DNA from: a bacterium
GTDB taxonomy: Bacteria; Vulcanimicrobiota; Vulcanimicrobiia; Vulcanimicrobiales; Vulcanimicrobiaceae
DNA: 39,599 nt
NCBI GenBank assembly: GCA_021786705.1
Contig: JAJYMV010000134.1
Location: forward strand, 1 to 39,599
Reading direction: 5' to 3'
Positions within the stretch are counted from its first letter, which is position 1; each line of letters begins with the position of its first letter. The notes beneath the pieces were generated by a model. That model saw only the letters and a program-made list of their open reading frames with translations, was not told where the DNA came from and searched no databases. Positions 1-8,001 of this stretch are shown here, piece by piece. A program made the translations under genes and the position numbers.

Positions 1-527
1 CGCGCGCCGACCGCGATCGCGCCGGCGGTTTCGTGAGCGGGGATATCGCCGATATCGGGGCGGTCGTTCCGCGCGAAGCGAGCTGCGAGCCCCTCGAAGC
101 CGTCGCGCCGGGCGTTGGCGAGCAATCGCCGTTCGGGAATCAGTGCGGCTTCGCCGTAGAGGAAGCTCGGAATTCCCTCGCATTGCCAAATTTCGCGTGC
201 CGCGCTGCGCGCGAGATCGACCGCCTCGGCCATCGGTGCATCGCCGAGTGGAACGAAGGGCAACACGTCGAGCGCGCCGATGCGCGGATGAAGGCCGTGG
301 TGCGAGCGCAGGTCGATGCGATCGCGGGCGACGCGTGCGAGCGCGAGTGCCGCTCGGAGCAGGCATTGGCCATCTCCCACGATCGTGAGAACGCTACGAT
401 GGTGCGCCGCGTCGGAGCTACGATCGAGAACGTGCGCGCCCGTCGCTTCAACCGCGGCGATGGCGCGCCGTATCGTTTCGTCGTTGCGCCCCTCGGAGAG
501 ATTGGGGACGAGTTCGAAGAGGTGCAC
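1..527 (-). CDS. ftcD: Glutamate formimidoyltransferase, 3' end cut by window edge
   Basis: Transfers the formimino group of N-formiminoglutamate to tetrahydrofolate in cytosolic histidine breakdown. Hand translation of the minus strand from a GTG at 527 gives an unbroken frame of about 175 residues to the window edge. It carries the family signatures ELVPNLSEGRN at residues 5-15, LDRSSDAAHHRS near 36-47, and the run SHHGLHPRIGALDVLPFVP near 83-101, which holds the conserved His region of the formiminotransferase N-domain. SFLYGEAA follows. The start is 5 bases after the radA stop, so the two genes are probably cotranscribed. No ATG is available near the conserved N terminus, hence GTG. The C-terminal part, and whether a cyclodeaminase domain is fused, lie outside the window. 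Family assignment is strong; the link to RadA is probably only positional. Confidence 0.88.
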   Translation of the reverse strand, partial: MHLFELVPNLSEGRNDETIRRAIAAVEATGAHVLDRSSDAAHHRSVLTIVGDGQCLLRAALALARVARDRIDLRSHHGLHPRIGALDVLPFVPLGDAPMAEAVDLARSAAREIWQCEGIPSFLYGEAALIPERRLLANARRDGFEGLAARFARNDRPDIGDIPAHETAGAIAVGA

Positions 528-532
528 GAGCG

Positions 533-1840
533 CTAGCCCAGCACCTCGGCGATCGCCGAACCGATATCGGGAAATCGCTCCGCGCTGACGTGTACGCCGT
601 ATCCCAACCGTTTTGCCTCCGCCGCGCGCCGAGATGCCGCGCTCACCGCGCGCACCTCGCCGGAGAGCCCGAGCTCGCCATAGGCAACGACATCCGCTCC
701 GACGGCACGGTCGCGCAGCGAGGATGCAATCGCGAGGGCGATGCCGAGATCGGCGGCGGGCTCGCTGACGCGCAGACCACCGGCGACCGATGCGTAGATA
801 TCGTGCGATCCAAGCATCATGCCGGCGCGCCGTTCGAGAACGGCGATAATCATCGCGAGGCGCGCCGGATCGAGATTGTTCGCCAAGCGGCGCGGCGTGC
901 CGAAGCTGCTCTCGCCAACGAGCGCTTGCACTTCGACGAGCACCGGGCGCGAGCCGAGTATCGATGCGACGACGCAGCTGCCGCTCGGGCGAGCATCGCG
1001 CCCGGCGAGAAAGATTTCGGAGGGGTTCGCCACATCGTGAAGGCCGTCGTCGTGCATAGAGAAGACGCAGATCTCGTCGATCGAACCGAAACGATTTTTA
1101 TAGGCGCGGAGAATGCGATAATCGCCCTGAACTTCGCCCTCGAAATAGAGCACGGTGTCGACGAGATGTTCGAGAACGCGCGGCCCGGCGATGCTGCCGT
1201 CCTTGGTGACATGGCCGACGATGAACGTCGCGCAGCCGGTTCGCTTGGAGAACTCCACGAGCGCCTGGGTGCAGTCGCGCACCTGGCCGACGCTTCCGGC
1301 GTAGCTCTCGCTCTCGGGCAGGCGAACGGTTTGGATCGAATCGACGATCATCGCACGCGGTGCGATGCGCGCGGCGGCATCGAGAACGGCGTGGAGATCG
1401 GTCTCGGGAAAGAGCAGCAACGAGGAATCGAGTTTCAACCGCGCGGCGCGCAATTTCACCTGCGCGGCGGACTCTTCGCCGCAAACGTAGAGAACCGGGC
1501 CGGCGAGTTGAAGGCGCGCGGCGATCTGGAGCAAGAGCGTCGATTTGCCGGCTCCGGGCGGGCCGCCGACGAGCGTCACGCTTCCCGGGACGATGCCGCC
1601 GCCGAGCACGACATCGAACTCCGGCATGCCGGTCGCGATGCGAACGTGATGCGCGCTCTCGACATCGTGCAGCGGAATCGGTTCCACGCTCGGCCCGCGC
1701 AGCGAGCGCATCGGGCGCGCCGCCTCGCGCGGCCGTTCCTCGAAGGTGTTCCATGCCGAGCATTGCGGGCAACGCCCGAGCCAGCGCGCAGATTCAAATC
1801 CGCAGGCGCTACAGAAGAATACCGCTCGGGTTTTGGCCAT
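533..1840 (-). CDS. radA: DNA repair protein RadA (Sms)
   Basis: RadA is a RecA-like ATPase that helps process recombination intermediates and branch migration. The 435-residue product has the usual layout: a zinc finger (C10, C13, C24, C27), the Walker A stretch GGPPGAGKS at 92-100, the RadA-specific KNRFG motif at 248-252, and a Lon-protease-like C-terminal domain with a typical GLSGEVR stretch. I chose ATG 1840 (MAKTRAVFFC) because the zinc finger follows directly. The frame stays open upstream to 2083, but that extension is Arg/Ala-rich and overlaps the divergent carotenoid gene. In Bacillus radA sits next to disA and the yacL-ispD-ispF block; here it lies about 23 kb from that block and is followed by ftcD. 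Confidence 0.97.
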   Translation of the reverse strand: MAKTRAVFFCSACGFESARWLGRCPQCSAWNTFEERPREAARPMRSLRGPSVEPIPLHDVESAHHVRIATGMPEFDVVLGGGIVPGSVTLVGGPPGAGKSTLLLQIAARLQLAGPVLYVCGEESAAQVKLRAARLKLDSSLLLFPETDLHAVLDAAARIAPRAMIVDSIQTVRLPESESYAGSVGQVRDCTQALVEFSKRTGCATFIVGHVTKDGSIAGPRVLEHLVDTVLYFEGEVQGDYRILRAYKNRFGSIDEICVFSMHDDGLHDVANPSEIFLAGRDARPSGSCVVASILGSRPVLVEVQALVGESSFGTPRRLANNLDPARLAMIIAVLERRAGMMLGSHDIYASVAGGLRVSEPAADLGIALAIASSLRDRAVGADVVAYGELGLSGEVRAVSAASRRAAEAKRLGYGVHVSAERFPDIGSAIAEVLG

Positions 1841-1902
1841 TCTCGCTCTCTTCGCGTGCGTGCGACGAGCGTCCCGTGCGCCGGGCAACCGCGCGCGCAC
1901 CA

Positions 1903-1917
1903 TGCGGGTTACCCGCA
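1903..1917. promoter_or_regulatory. 15-base palindrome before the carotenoid desaturase start
   Basis: TGCGGGTTACCCGCA is a perfect inverted repeat of 7-base arms around one central T. It ends 5 bases before the chosen ATG (1923) of the first desaturase and lies in the 82-base gap to the divergent radA start. The position suits an operator or a translation-blocking hairpin. An ATG at 1902 directly precedes it, so if that start is used the palindrome would be coding. No protein is assigned. Confidence 0.35.
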
Positions 1918-1922
1918 GCGAG

Positions 1923-3401
1923 ATGAGCGCAGCATCGTCGAAGCATATCGCGATCGTGGGGGCAGGCGTCGCCGGGCTGACCGCCGCAGCTCTCCTCGCA
2001 CATCGTGGATTTCGCGTGAGCCTCTTCGAAAAGCAGAGCCTCCCCGGTGGGCGCGCCGCCGCGATGACGTGGGATGGATTCACCTTCGATCTCGGCCCGA
2101 CGCTCCTCTTTATGCCCGACGTCTATCGCGATGCCTTCGCGCGCTGGGGCGGCGATTTCGATCGTGAGGTGCCGATGCTGCGGCTCCGCCCGAATTATCG
2201 GCTCAACTACGCCGACGGAAAGCAGCTGGTCATCTCCTCGTTCCTCTCCGAGACCATGCGCTCGCTCGAAGCGTTCGCTCCCGGCTCGAGCCGTGGGTTT
2301 TTGCGCTATTTCGCCGATGCGGCCGATGCCTATCAACGCTCCCGCCGTCTCTTCGTCGGCGAGCGCATTCGCTCGTTCGCGCATTTTCTTTCACCCGAAA
2401 GGATCGCCGCGCTCTTTTCGACCGGTGCCTTTCGGCGCCTCGGCGCGCAGGCGTCGCGGAGTTTCGGCGATCCGCGCGTCGCCGGAGCCTTGTCATTTCA
2501 ATCGATGTATCTCGGCATGTCGCCCTTCGATGCGCCGTTGCTCTATCGGCTCTTGCTCTTTACCGAACTCGGCGAGGGCATTTTCTTTCCGTTCGGCGGC
2601 ATCGGCGCGCTTCCGCGCGCGCTCGATCGCGCCGCGCGTCGCAATGGTGCGCAGCTGCGATACGAGTCGGAGATCGCTGCGATCGAACGGCACGGCAAGC
2701 GCGTCGTCGCGCTGCGCACCGCGGGCGGCGAGCGCATCGAATGCGATGCGCTGCTCCTCAATGCCGACCTGCCCTACGCCTACGATCGGCTCCTCGGCGA
2801 ACCGGAGCATCGCTCGCTGCGCATGCGCCATACGCCCTCGGCGTTGCTTGTCTATGTCGCGCTCGAAGAGCGGTACGAGGATCTCCTGCACCATGAATTC
2901 GTGATGCCGGACGATCTGCGGGCAACCTGCAACGATATTTTTCGGCGCGGCCGGATTCCCGAGGATCCGGCGATCTATCTCTGCGCTCCAAGTGCGAGCG
3001 ATCCGTCGATGGCGCCGCCGGGAAAGGAGGCGCTCTACCTGCTCGTGCCCGCTCCTTCGCTCGAAGGAGTCGTTGATTGGGCCGGCGAGCGCGAGGCAAT
3101 CGTGGCGCGTGCATTGCGCATCGTCGAGGAGCGGCGCTTGCCCGGGCTACGGTCGCGCATTCGTTGGGTGCGATCCCGAACGCCGCTGGAATTTCAGAAC
3201 GAACTCTTTCTCGATCGCGGTTCGGCGTTCGGGCTCTCGCACGACCTCTTGCAGATCGGGCCGATGCGGCCGGATAACCGACACGCGACGCTTGAGAATT
3301 GTTATTTTGCAGGTGCCTCGACGCGCCCCGCGACGGGTTTGCCGCTCGTGATGCTTGGAGCCTTGCAGAGCGTCGATCGTCTCTGCGAGGAGCTTGGATG
3401 A
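1923..3401 (+). CDS. Carotenoid desaturase/oxidase of the CrtI/CrtN family (first copy)
   Basis: FAD-dependent enzyme predicted to desaturate phytoene or dehydrosqualene. The 492-residue product has the N-terminal dinucleotide fold GAGVAG (13-18), an acidic FEK, PGGRAAA, FDLGPT for FAD binding, and the family C-terminal signature with FAGASTRPATGLPLVML, the FAD-contacting end typical of CrtI/CrtN/CrtP/CrtD. Start ATG 1923 (MSAASSKHIAIVGAG) places the Rossmann fold close to the N terminus; ATG 1902 is an alternative. The partner synthase begins 23 bases downstream, so the two form a minimal carotenoid operon. A second paralogue is at 4716-6140. Sequence alone does not separate a C40 phytoene desaturase from a C30 diapophytoene desaturase or a terminal oxidase. 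Confidence 0.9.
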   Translation: MSAASSKHIAIVGAGVAGLTAAALLAHRGFRVSLFEKQSLPGGRAAAMTWDGFTFDLGPTLLFMPDVYRDAFARWGGDFDREVPMLRLRPNYRLNYADGKQLVISSFLSETMRSLEAFAPGSSRGFLRYFADAADAYQRSRRLFVGERIRSFAHFLSPERIAALFSTGAFRRLGAQASRSFGDPRVAGALSFQSMYLGMSPFDAPLLYRLLLFTELGEGIFFPFGGIGALPRALDRAARRNGAQLRYESEIAAIERHGKRVVALRTAGGERIECDALLLNADLPYAYDRLLGEPEHRSLRMRHTPSALLVYVALEERYEDLLHHEFVMPDDLRATCNDIFRRGRIPEDPAIYLCAPSASDPSMAPPGKEALYLLVPAPSLEGVVDWAGEREAIVARALRIVEERRLPGLRSRIRWVRSRTPLEFQNELFLDRGSAFGLSHDLLQIGPMRPDNRHATLENCYFAGASTRPATGLPLVMLGALQSVDRLCEELG

Positions 3402-3423
3402 CGCCGGGCAAACCCCAGCCTAC

Positions 3424-4272
3424 GTGAAGGCATCGGAGGATCTCGCACGCTCCGCCCGTTGGTGTGCGCAGGTCATGCGCGTGCATGCGAAGAGTTTTTA
3501 TTTCAGCACGCGCGTCTTACCGCGCGCGAAACGCGAAGCGGTGGAAGCACTCTACGGTCTCTTTCGCAGCGCCGACGATCTCGCCGACGAACCCGGACCG
3601 ACGCTCGAAGAGCGTCGTGCGGGCTTCGCCAGGATACGCGCGAACCTTGCGGCGATCGTTCGCGGGGAAGATGCGAGCGATGCACCGTGGGGAGCTGCGG
3701 TCGCCCGAGCGCTCGCGCGCTTCCCGATTGCGATCGACGATATTCTCGCGCTCGTCGCCGGTTGCGAGAGCGATTTGGATCCTCACCCGATCGCGACGTA
3801 CGCCGAGTTGGAACGATACGCACGCGCGGTCGCCGGAACGGTGGGGCGTTGCTCGATGGCAATTCTCGGAGCGAGCGACGACGATTCGCTCGCACGCGGC
3901 GAACGGTTGGGAATCGCGATGCAATACACGAACGTTCTGCGCGACGTCGCCGAAGACGAACGGAACGGGCGTATATATCTTCCTCAGCGAAAAGTCGAGC
4001 GCATCGGGCGACGCGAAGTGATGCGCGCGCTCGCGGAGCTCGCACGAAGCGATTATCGCGAAGCGGGCGTCCTCGCCGCGCGGGTGCCCAACGATGGTTC
4101 CCGCTGGGCGCTTCTCGCGACCGCCGATATCTACGGTGGAATCGTTGACGAGGTGGAGCACCGCGGATTCAATCCCGAAGCGGGGCGAGCGGTCGTGCCG
4201 ACCCCGGCAAAGATCGTGCGTGCGATGCGCTGCTGGGTGCGCGCCTATACCGGTTTTGCGAGCATGAGGTAA
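3424..4272 (+). CDS. crtB: Phytoene / dehydrosqualene synthase (CrtB/CrtM family)
   Basis: Head-to-head condensation of two prenyl diphosphates (GGPP to phytoene or FPP to dehydrosqualene), the committed step to carotenoids. Two Asp-rich motifs are present: SADDLADE near residue 50 and LRDVAEDERNGRIYLP near 170, plus the HAKSFYFS N-terminal signature. The start is uncertain. No ATG is in frame after the upstream stop; GTG 3424 gives 282 residues, TTG 3394 adds ten. An AGGAG at 3388-3392 is well spaced only for an out-of-frame ATG at 3398, which would encode nine residues and stop on the GTGA containing the 3424 start. That could couple translation to the desaturase. The 3' end overlaps the convergent DUF2269 gene by 28 bases. 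Confidence 0.93.
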   Translation: MKASEDLARSARWCAQVMRVHAKSFYFSTRVLPRAKREAVEALYGLFRSADDLADEPGPTLEERRAGFARIRANLAAIVRGEDASDAPWGAAVARALARFPIAIDDILALVAGCESDLDPHPIATYAELERYARAVAGTVGRCSMAILGASDDDSLARGERLGIAMQYTNVLRDVAEDERNGRIYLPQRKVERIGRREVMRALAELARSDYREAGVLAARVPNDGSRWALLATADIYGGIVDEVEHRGFNPEAGRAVVPTPAKIVRAMRCWVRAYTGFASMR

Positions 4273-4691
4273 ATGATGGAGAAGAGGGCGAGGGTGACCG
4301 TCCAGCCGAGAATACTCCACGCAAGGAAGGGGCGCGTCAGCGCCGCATCGTCGTCGGCGCGGGCGCGTCGCTCCATGTGGATCTCGAGCGGGACGAGCAC
4401 GGCGAACCAGAGCACGCCGCTCGCGATGGCGATCGCGAGCGCATCGCGCGTCCAGAGGGTCTGCCACGGGTCGATGCCGAGCCGCGCGGCCAACGCGAGC
4501 CCGCTGATAATGACCGCGGATCCGAAAATCAGGGTAAAGATGATATCCGTGAAGAGAATCTCGCGGACGGCGAAGCGGCGAAGCCGCTCGTCGCCGGAAC
4601 GGAATGCGCGGGTTGCCCAAATGCCGGTGACGACAAAGTTCCCGAGCCAAAGGACGCCCGCTGCGACGTGGAGGCTTTCGAGCATCGGCAT
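4245..4691 (-). CDS. DUF2269-like integral membrane protein
   Basis: Predicted inner-membrane protein of 148 residues (start 4691; ATG 4685 is equally possible). About four hydrophobic segments are visible, beginning with the LHVAAGVLWLGNFVVTGIW stretch that resembles the DUF2269 N terminus, and ending with FSIIYLMLAKPV. No catalytic residues are recognised and the biochemical role is unknown. It is the only minus-strand gene within the carotenoid region: its 3' end overlaps crtB convergently and its 5' end is 24 bases from the divergent second desaturase. It might therefore share regulation with that desaturase. A role in pigment transport or membrane placement is conceivable but nothing in the sequence shows it. 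Confidence 0.75.
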   Translation of the reverse strand: MPMLESLHVAAGVLWLGNFVVTGIWATRAFRSGDERLRRFAVREILFTDIIFTLIFGSAVIISGLALAARLGIDPWQTLWTRDALAIAIASGVLWFAVLVPLEIHMERRARADDDAALTRPFLAWSILGWTVTLALFSIIYLMLAKPV

Positions 4692-4715
4692 AGCGCGCGG
4701 TTCGGAGCGCTCGGC

Positions 4716-6140
4716 ATGAAGTCCGCCTTGGTCGTCGGCGCGGGTTTTGCTGGGCTGAGTGCCGCGCTCCATCTCGCGCGCGCCGGTATCTCGGTGCGCG
4801 TGTTGGAGGCGGCCGATCGTCCGGGCGGGCGGGCGCAGGCGTGGAGCAGTGGCGGGTATCGCTTCGATCTCGGTCCGACGCTCATCGTGATGACCGATGT
4901 GTTCGAAGCAGCGCTAGGAGCGCGACATTTTGCCGAGCTGGAGTTGATGCGTCTGGAACCCGGCTACGAAGTACGGTGGCGCGACGGCGAGCGCTTCGCC
5001 ATGCACTCCGATATCGCACTGCTGCTCGCCGAGCTCGAGCGTTTCGAGCCCGGGGTGAGCGCGCGCGCGCTCGACTATCTCGCGCGCGTGCATGGGGCCT
5101 ATCGCGACGCACGCCGAGAGGTGCTCGAACGCGACCATACGCTGCTCTCGTTTGCAGGATTGCTCGCGCGCCCCGGGCGCATGCGCCCGTGGATCGCGGG
5201 CTCGTTCCGTCGCTTCACCGAGCGCTCGTTTCATCGGTCGCGTTTGGTCGACGCGTGGACGTTTCAATCGCTCTATCTCGGCACGTCGCCGCTGCGCGCT
5301 CCCGCGATGTACGCGCTGCTTCCCGTCGTCGAAGCGATCGAGGGCATCTGGTTCGCACCGGGCGGGATGGCGAGTATCGTCGATACCTTCGTGAACGCAG
5401 CGGAATCCTTAGGCGTTGCGTTTTCCTACGAACGGCGCGTCGACCGTCTCGAACGGAACGCCGCGGGAACGTGGTGTGCGTACGCGGGAGCGGAGCGTTT
5501 CGAGGCCGATGCCGTCGTCGTCGCTGCCGATCGCGAGCCCGCGCTCGCGCTCCTCGGGACGCCGCCTCCGCGCTCTCGGCCGCCCCGCTACGGGCATAGT
5601 GCGCTCTGCTTGTACCTCGGCGTGCGGCGTCGGGTCGATCTCCCGTATCACACCGTCTTTCTCCCCGACGATCCGTGGCGTGCCTATCGCGCGCTCGATG
5701 CCGGGATGCTTCCCGACGATCCGCTGCTCTACGTCTACAATCCGGTCGCGCGCGATGCGAGTGCCGCGCCGAGCGACGGCAGCGCACTCCTCGTGCTCGC
5801 TCCGGTGCCGAACCTCACGGCGCTGCGCGAAAGCGATCTCGCCGCATTTCGGCGGCGACTCTTCGAACGACTCGAAGGAGCGGTCGGAGAGCTCCGCGAG
5901 TTTATCGAAGTCGAGCGCATGCGCGGGCCCGCGGAATGGGCGAGCGAACTCGGGCTCATGCACGGCGCGGCGTTCGGCCCCGATCACACGCTCGATCAGA
6001 TGGGGCCGTTCCGGCCGCCGATCCACGAAAAACGTTTTCCCGGATTGGTCTTTGCGGGGAGCGGAACGCGACCGGGTTCCGGCGTGCCGATGGTCGTGAT
6101 CTCGGGACGACTCGCCGCCGAGCATCTCCTGCGCCGGTGA
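4716..6140 (+). CDS. Carotenoid desaturase/oxidase of the CrtI family (second copy)
   Basis: Second FAD-dependent carotenoid oxidoreductase, 474 residues. GAGFAG sits at 8-13, followed by RPGGRAQAW and FDLGPTLIVM. The C-terminal signature FAGSGTRPGSGVPMVVISG is the FAD-binding end of the family. Start ATG 4716 is supported by a GGAG at 4704-4707, eight bases upstream. It shares overall length and many blocks (SFQSLYLG versus SFQSMYLG) with the copy at 1923, so an old duplication is likely. In C30 pathways the second paralogue is often CrtP, which oxidises a terminal methyl group, and in C40 pathways CrtD or CrtO; glycosyltransferase and acyltransferase genes directly downstream favour an oxidising role that creates a group to glycosylate. 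This is an inference from context. Confidence 0.88.
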   Translation: MKSALVVGAGFAGLSAALHLARAGISVRVLEAADRPGGRAQAWSSGGYRFDLGPTLIVMTDVFEAALGARHFAELELMRLEPGYEVRWRDGERFAMHSDIALLLAELERFEPGVSARALDYLARVHGAYRDARREVLERDHTLLSFAGLLARPGRMRPWIAGSFRRFTERSFHRSRLVDAWTFQSLYLGTSPLRAPAMYALLPVVEAIEGIWFAPGGMASIVDTFVNAAESLGVAFSYERRVDRLERNAAGTWCAYAGAERFEADAVVVAADREPALALLGTPPPRSRPPRYGHSALCLYLGVRRRVDLPYHTVFLPDDPWRAYRALDAGMLPDDPLLYVYNPVARDASAAPSDGSALLVLAPVPNLTALRESDLAAFRRRLFERLEGAVGELREFIEVERMRGPAEWASELGLMHGAAFGPDHTLDQMGPFRPPIHEKRFPGLVFAGSGTRPGSGVPMVVISGRLAAEHLLRR

Positions 6141-6850
6141 GCTGGCAACGCGCGCATCGAGTCGCGGGCTTCGAAGCGTTCTTCGGCGCCTATCTTCGTT
6201 GGCTGATGCGTCGCAGTTTCGCGCGCGTTCTCGTGCGCTGCGAGGGAGCGTTGCCCCAAGGCGGCTACGTGGCCGCCGCAAATCATCACTCGTGGTGGGA
6301 TGGTTTTCTCGCATCGAGCATTCACCGCGCCTTCGCGCCGGAGCGAGCGTTCAACCTGATGATGGACGACGAACAATTGCGGCGCTTTCCATTTTTTCGC
6401 ATGGGCGGTGCGTTCTCCGTCGATACGCGCAGCGTGCGGGCCGCATACGACGCGATCGCGTACGGCGCGCGATGCGCGCGCGATGGTGCCGGGCTCTGGA
6501 TTTTTCCGGACGGCGTGCTGCGGCCACCGCTCTGCGCGCCGCACTTTACTTCGGGATTCATCCACGCCGCTCGCGCTGCGGAGGTTCCGGTTCTGCCGGT
6601 GGCGATGCGGTATTACGTTCTCGACGAGCAACGGCCGACGGCGATCGCGGCGATCGGCGCGCCGATCGATCCCCACCCGCGCGCGGCACGAGCGACGAGC
6701 GAGGAATCCGTCTCCGAGCTCCTCGCATCGATCGATAGCGATCTGCGCGAGGGACGCATCGACGAGCGCTATCGAGCGATCCTGCACGGGCGTTCGGGGA
6801 TCGACGAGATCGTCGCCGCGTGCATCGCTCCGTTGCGACGACGAACGTGA
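6137..6850 (+). CDS. PlsC-type acyltransferase in the carotenoid operon
   Basis: Membrane-associated 1-acyl-glycerol-phosphate acyltransferase-like fold, 237 residues. The acyltransferase signature HHSWWD (H50 with D55, an H-x4-D catalytic pair) and an IFPDGVLRPP block in the place of the usual FPEG motif are visible. GTG 6137 overlaps the desaturase stop as GTGA, so translation is probably coupled. No start fits better. A classical PlsC lies 2.5 kb downstream at 8681, so this copy is likely specialised. Next to a desaturase and a glycosyltransferase it could add a fatty acyl chain to a carotenoid glycoside, a role played by an unrelated-looking enzyme (CrtO) in staphyloxanthin synthesis. A phospholipid substrate cannot be excluded. 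Confidence 0.82.
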   Translation: MSWQRAHRVAGFEAFFGAYLRWLMRRSFARVLVRCEGALPQGGYVAAANHHSWWDGFLASSIHRAFAPERAFNLMMDDEQLRRFPFFRMGGAFSVDTRSVRAAYDAIAYGARCARDGAGLWIFPDGVLRPPLCAPHFTSGFIHAARAAEVPVLPVAMRYYVLDEQRPTAIAAIGAPIDPHPRAARATSEESVSELLASIDSDLREGRIDERYRAILHGRSGIDEIVAACIAPLRRRT

Positions 6851-8001
6851 TCGCCGCGCTCTCGTGGCTGCTCGGAACGGCGCTCGCGCTCGCCTTCGGC
6901 GGCGCGGCGATGGCGTTGGCGAACGTGCCGCTTTTCCATCGGCTCGTGCCGCAGCCCGGCGCGCCCGGAACGGTCGATCTCTACATAGCGATGCGCGATG
7001 AGGCCGAACGTGCGCGCGAATGCGTCGCGAGCTTTCTCGGGCAGCCCGAGCTCCGGCGCGCCGTCCTGATCGACGACGGGTCGAGCGACGAGACCGCAGC
7101 GATCCTCGCGAGGATCGCACGCGAGGACGAACGGGTCGTCGTTCTTGCCGTTCCCGCCGACGCACCGGCGCAGCGTTCGCCGAAAGCGCGTGCGATCGCC
7201 GCGGCGATCGCCGCGGTACCGATCGAAGCACCCTTCGTGCTCTTCGCCGACGCCGATGTGCGAGCGCTTCCCGGCGCACTCGGGGCGACGCTCGCGGCGC
7301 GCGCAACGCTCGAGGTTGGAGCGGTGACGGGTTTCCCGCGCACGCGCGTGCGCGATCTATGGGCGGCGGGCTTTGCGTTGCTCCCGCGCCTGCTCTTGCT
7401 CGAAGCGTTTCCGATGCGCGCGGCGCGCGGGCTCGATCCGCGCTTCGCTGCGGGGAACGGGCAATGGTTTTTCGTCGAACGCGACGCGTATGCGCGCAGC
7501 GGCGGGCATGCGGCGATTTCCGCGCTGGTTGAGGATATTGCACTCGCGAGCGCGTTGAAACGCAGCGGTACGCGCGTCGCCTGCGTCGACGCTCGCGACT
7601 GCGTCGTGCTGGAAGGCTACGGCGGCCTTCGAGCGAGCCTCGCTGGATTGGGGCGATCGTTGCTCGGGCAGGTCGGTATTCTCGGCAGCCTCCTCTACGC
7701 TGCGCTCTATCTCGTGCGTGCCGCGCTACCCGCTGCCGCCGCGTTCGCCTGGATCGACGCCCTATCGACGGGTTCGGGAGGCTGGTTCGCGATGGCGTCG
7801 CTGTTGACGCTCGGTGCTGCGGCTCCGACGTTCGCATTTTCCGCCGCAGCGACGGCGGTCGAGCGTCCTCGGGGAACACCGCAACCGCCGGCGGCGCCGT
7901 TCGCCGTCGCGCTCGGGCTCTGGGCGGCATTTTCGGGCATCCGTGGCGGCCTGCGCTGGCGGGGGCGGAGGATAGGCCGGGCGAACCCCCGGCCGCTGTG
8001 A
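6847..8001 (+). CDS. Family 2 glycosyltransferase with membrane segments (CrtQ/HpnB-like)
   Basis: Inverting nucleotide-sugar glycosyltransferase, 384 residues. An N-terminal hydrophobic helix (about 2-27) is followed by the GT-A fold with LIDDGSSDET near residue 76, a DxD-like FADADVR near 137, and VEDIALASALKRSG holding the catalytic-base ED. The C terminus has two or three further hydrophobic segments, the layout of 4,4'-diaponeurosporenoate glycosyltransferase and of the hopanoid-associated HpnB group. GTG 6847 overlaps the acyltransferase stop (GTGA). No lycopene cyclase or hopanoid gene is visible nearby, so the likeliest acceptor is the acyclic carotenoid made by the upstream genes. 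Sugar and acceptor are not readable from sequence. Confidence 0.85.
   Translation: MIAALSWLLGTALALAFGGAAMALANVPLFHRLVPQPGAPGTVDLYIAMRDEAERARECVASFLGQPELRRAVLIDDGSSDETAAILARIAREDERVVVLAVPADAPAQRSPKARAIAAAIAAVPIEAPFVLFADADVRALPGALGATLAARATLEVGAVTGFPRTRVRDLWAAGFALLPRLLLLEAFPMRAARGLDPRFAAGNGQWFFVERDAYARSGGHAAISALVEDIALASALKRSGTRVACVDARDCVVLEGYGGLRASLAGLGRSLLGQVGILGSLLYAALYLVRAALPAAAAFAWIDALSTGSGGWFAMASLLTLGAAAPTFAFSAAATAVERPRGTPQPPAAPFAVALGLWAAFSGIRGGLRWRGRRIGRANPRPL

Noticed and set aside
33-536. Open plus-strand frame of 167 codons
   Set aside because: It is antisense to the formimidoyltransferase, whose minus-strand translation carries clear family motifs. The plus-strand product has no recognisable domain.
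1746-1922. N-terminal extension of the first carotenoid desaturase
   Set aside because: It would overlap the 5' end of radA and precede the dinucleotide-binding fold with 59 residues lacking family similarity.
1841-2083. N-terminal extension of RadA
   Set aside because: Arg/Ala-rich, overlaps the divergent desaturase; RadA proteins begin a few residues before the zinc finger.
590-2167. Open plus-strand frame of 525 codons opposite radA
   Set aside because: High GC leaves long antisense frames open. The translation is charged and motif-free, whereas radA on the other strand is unmistakable.
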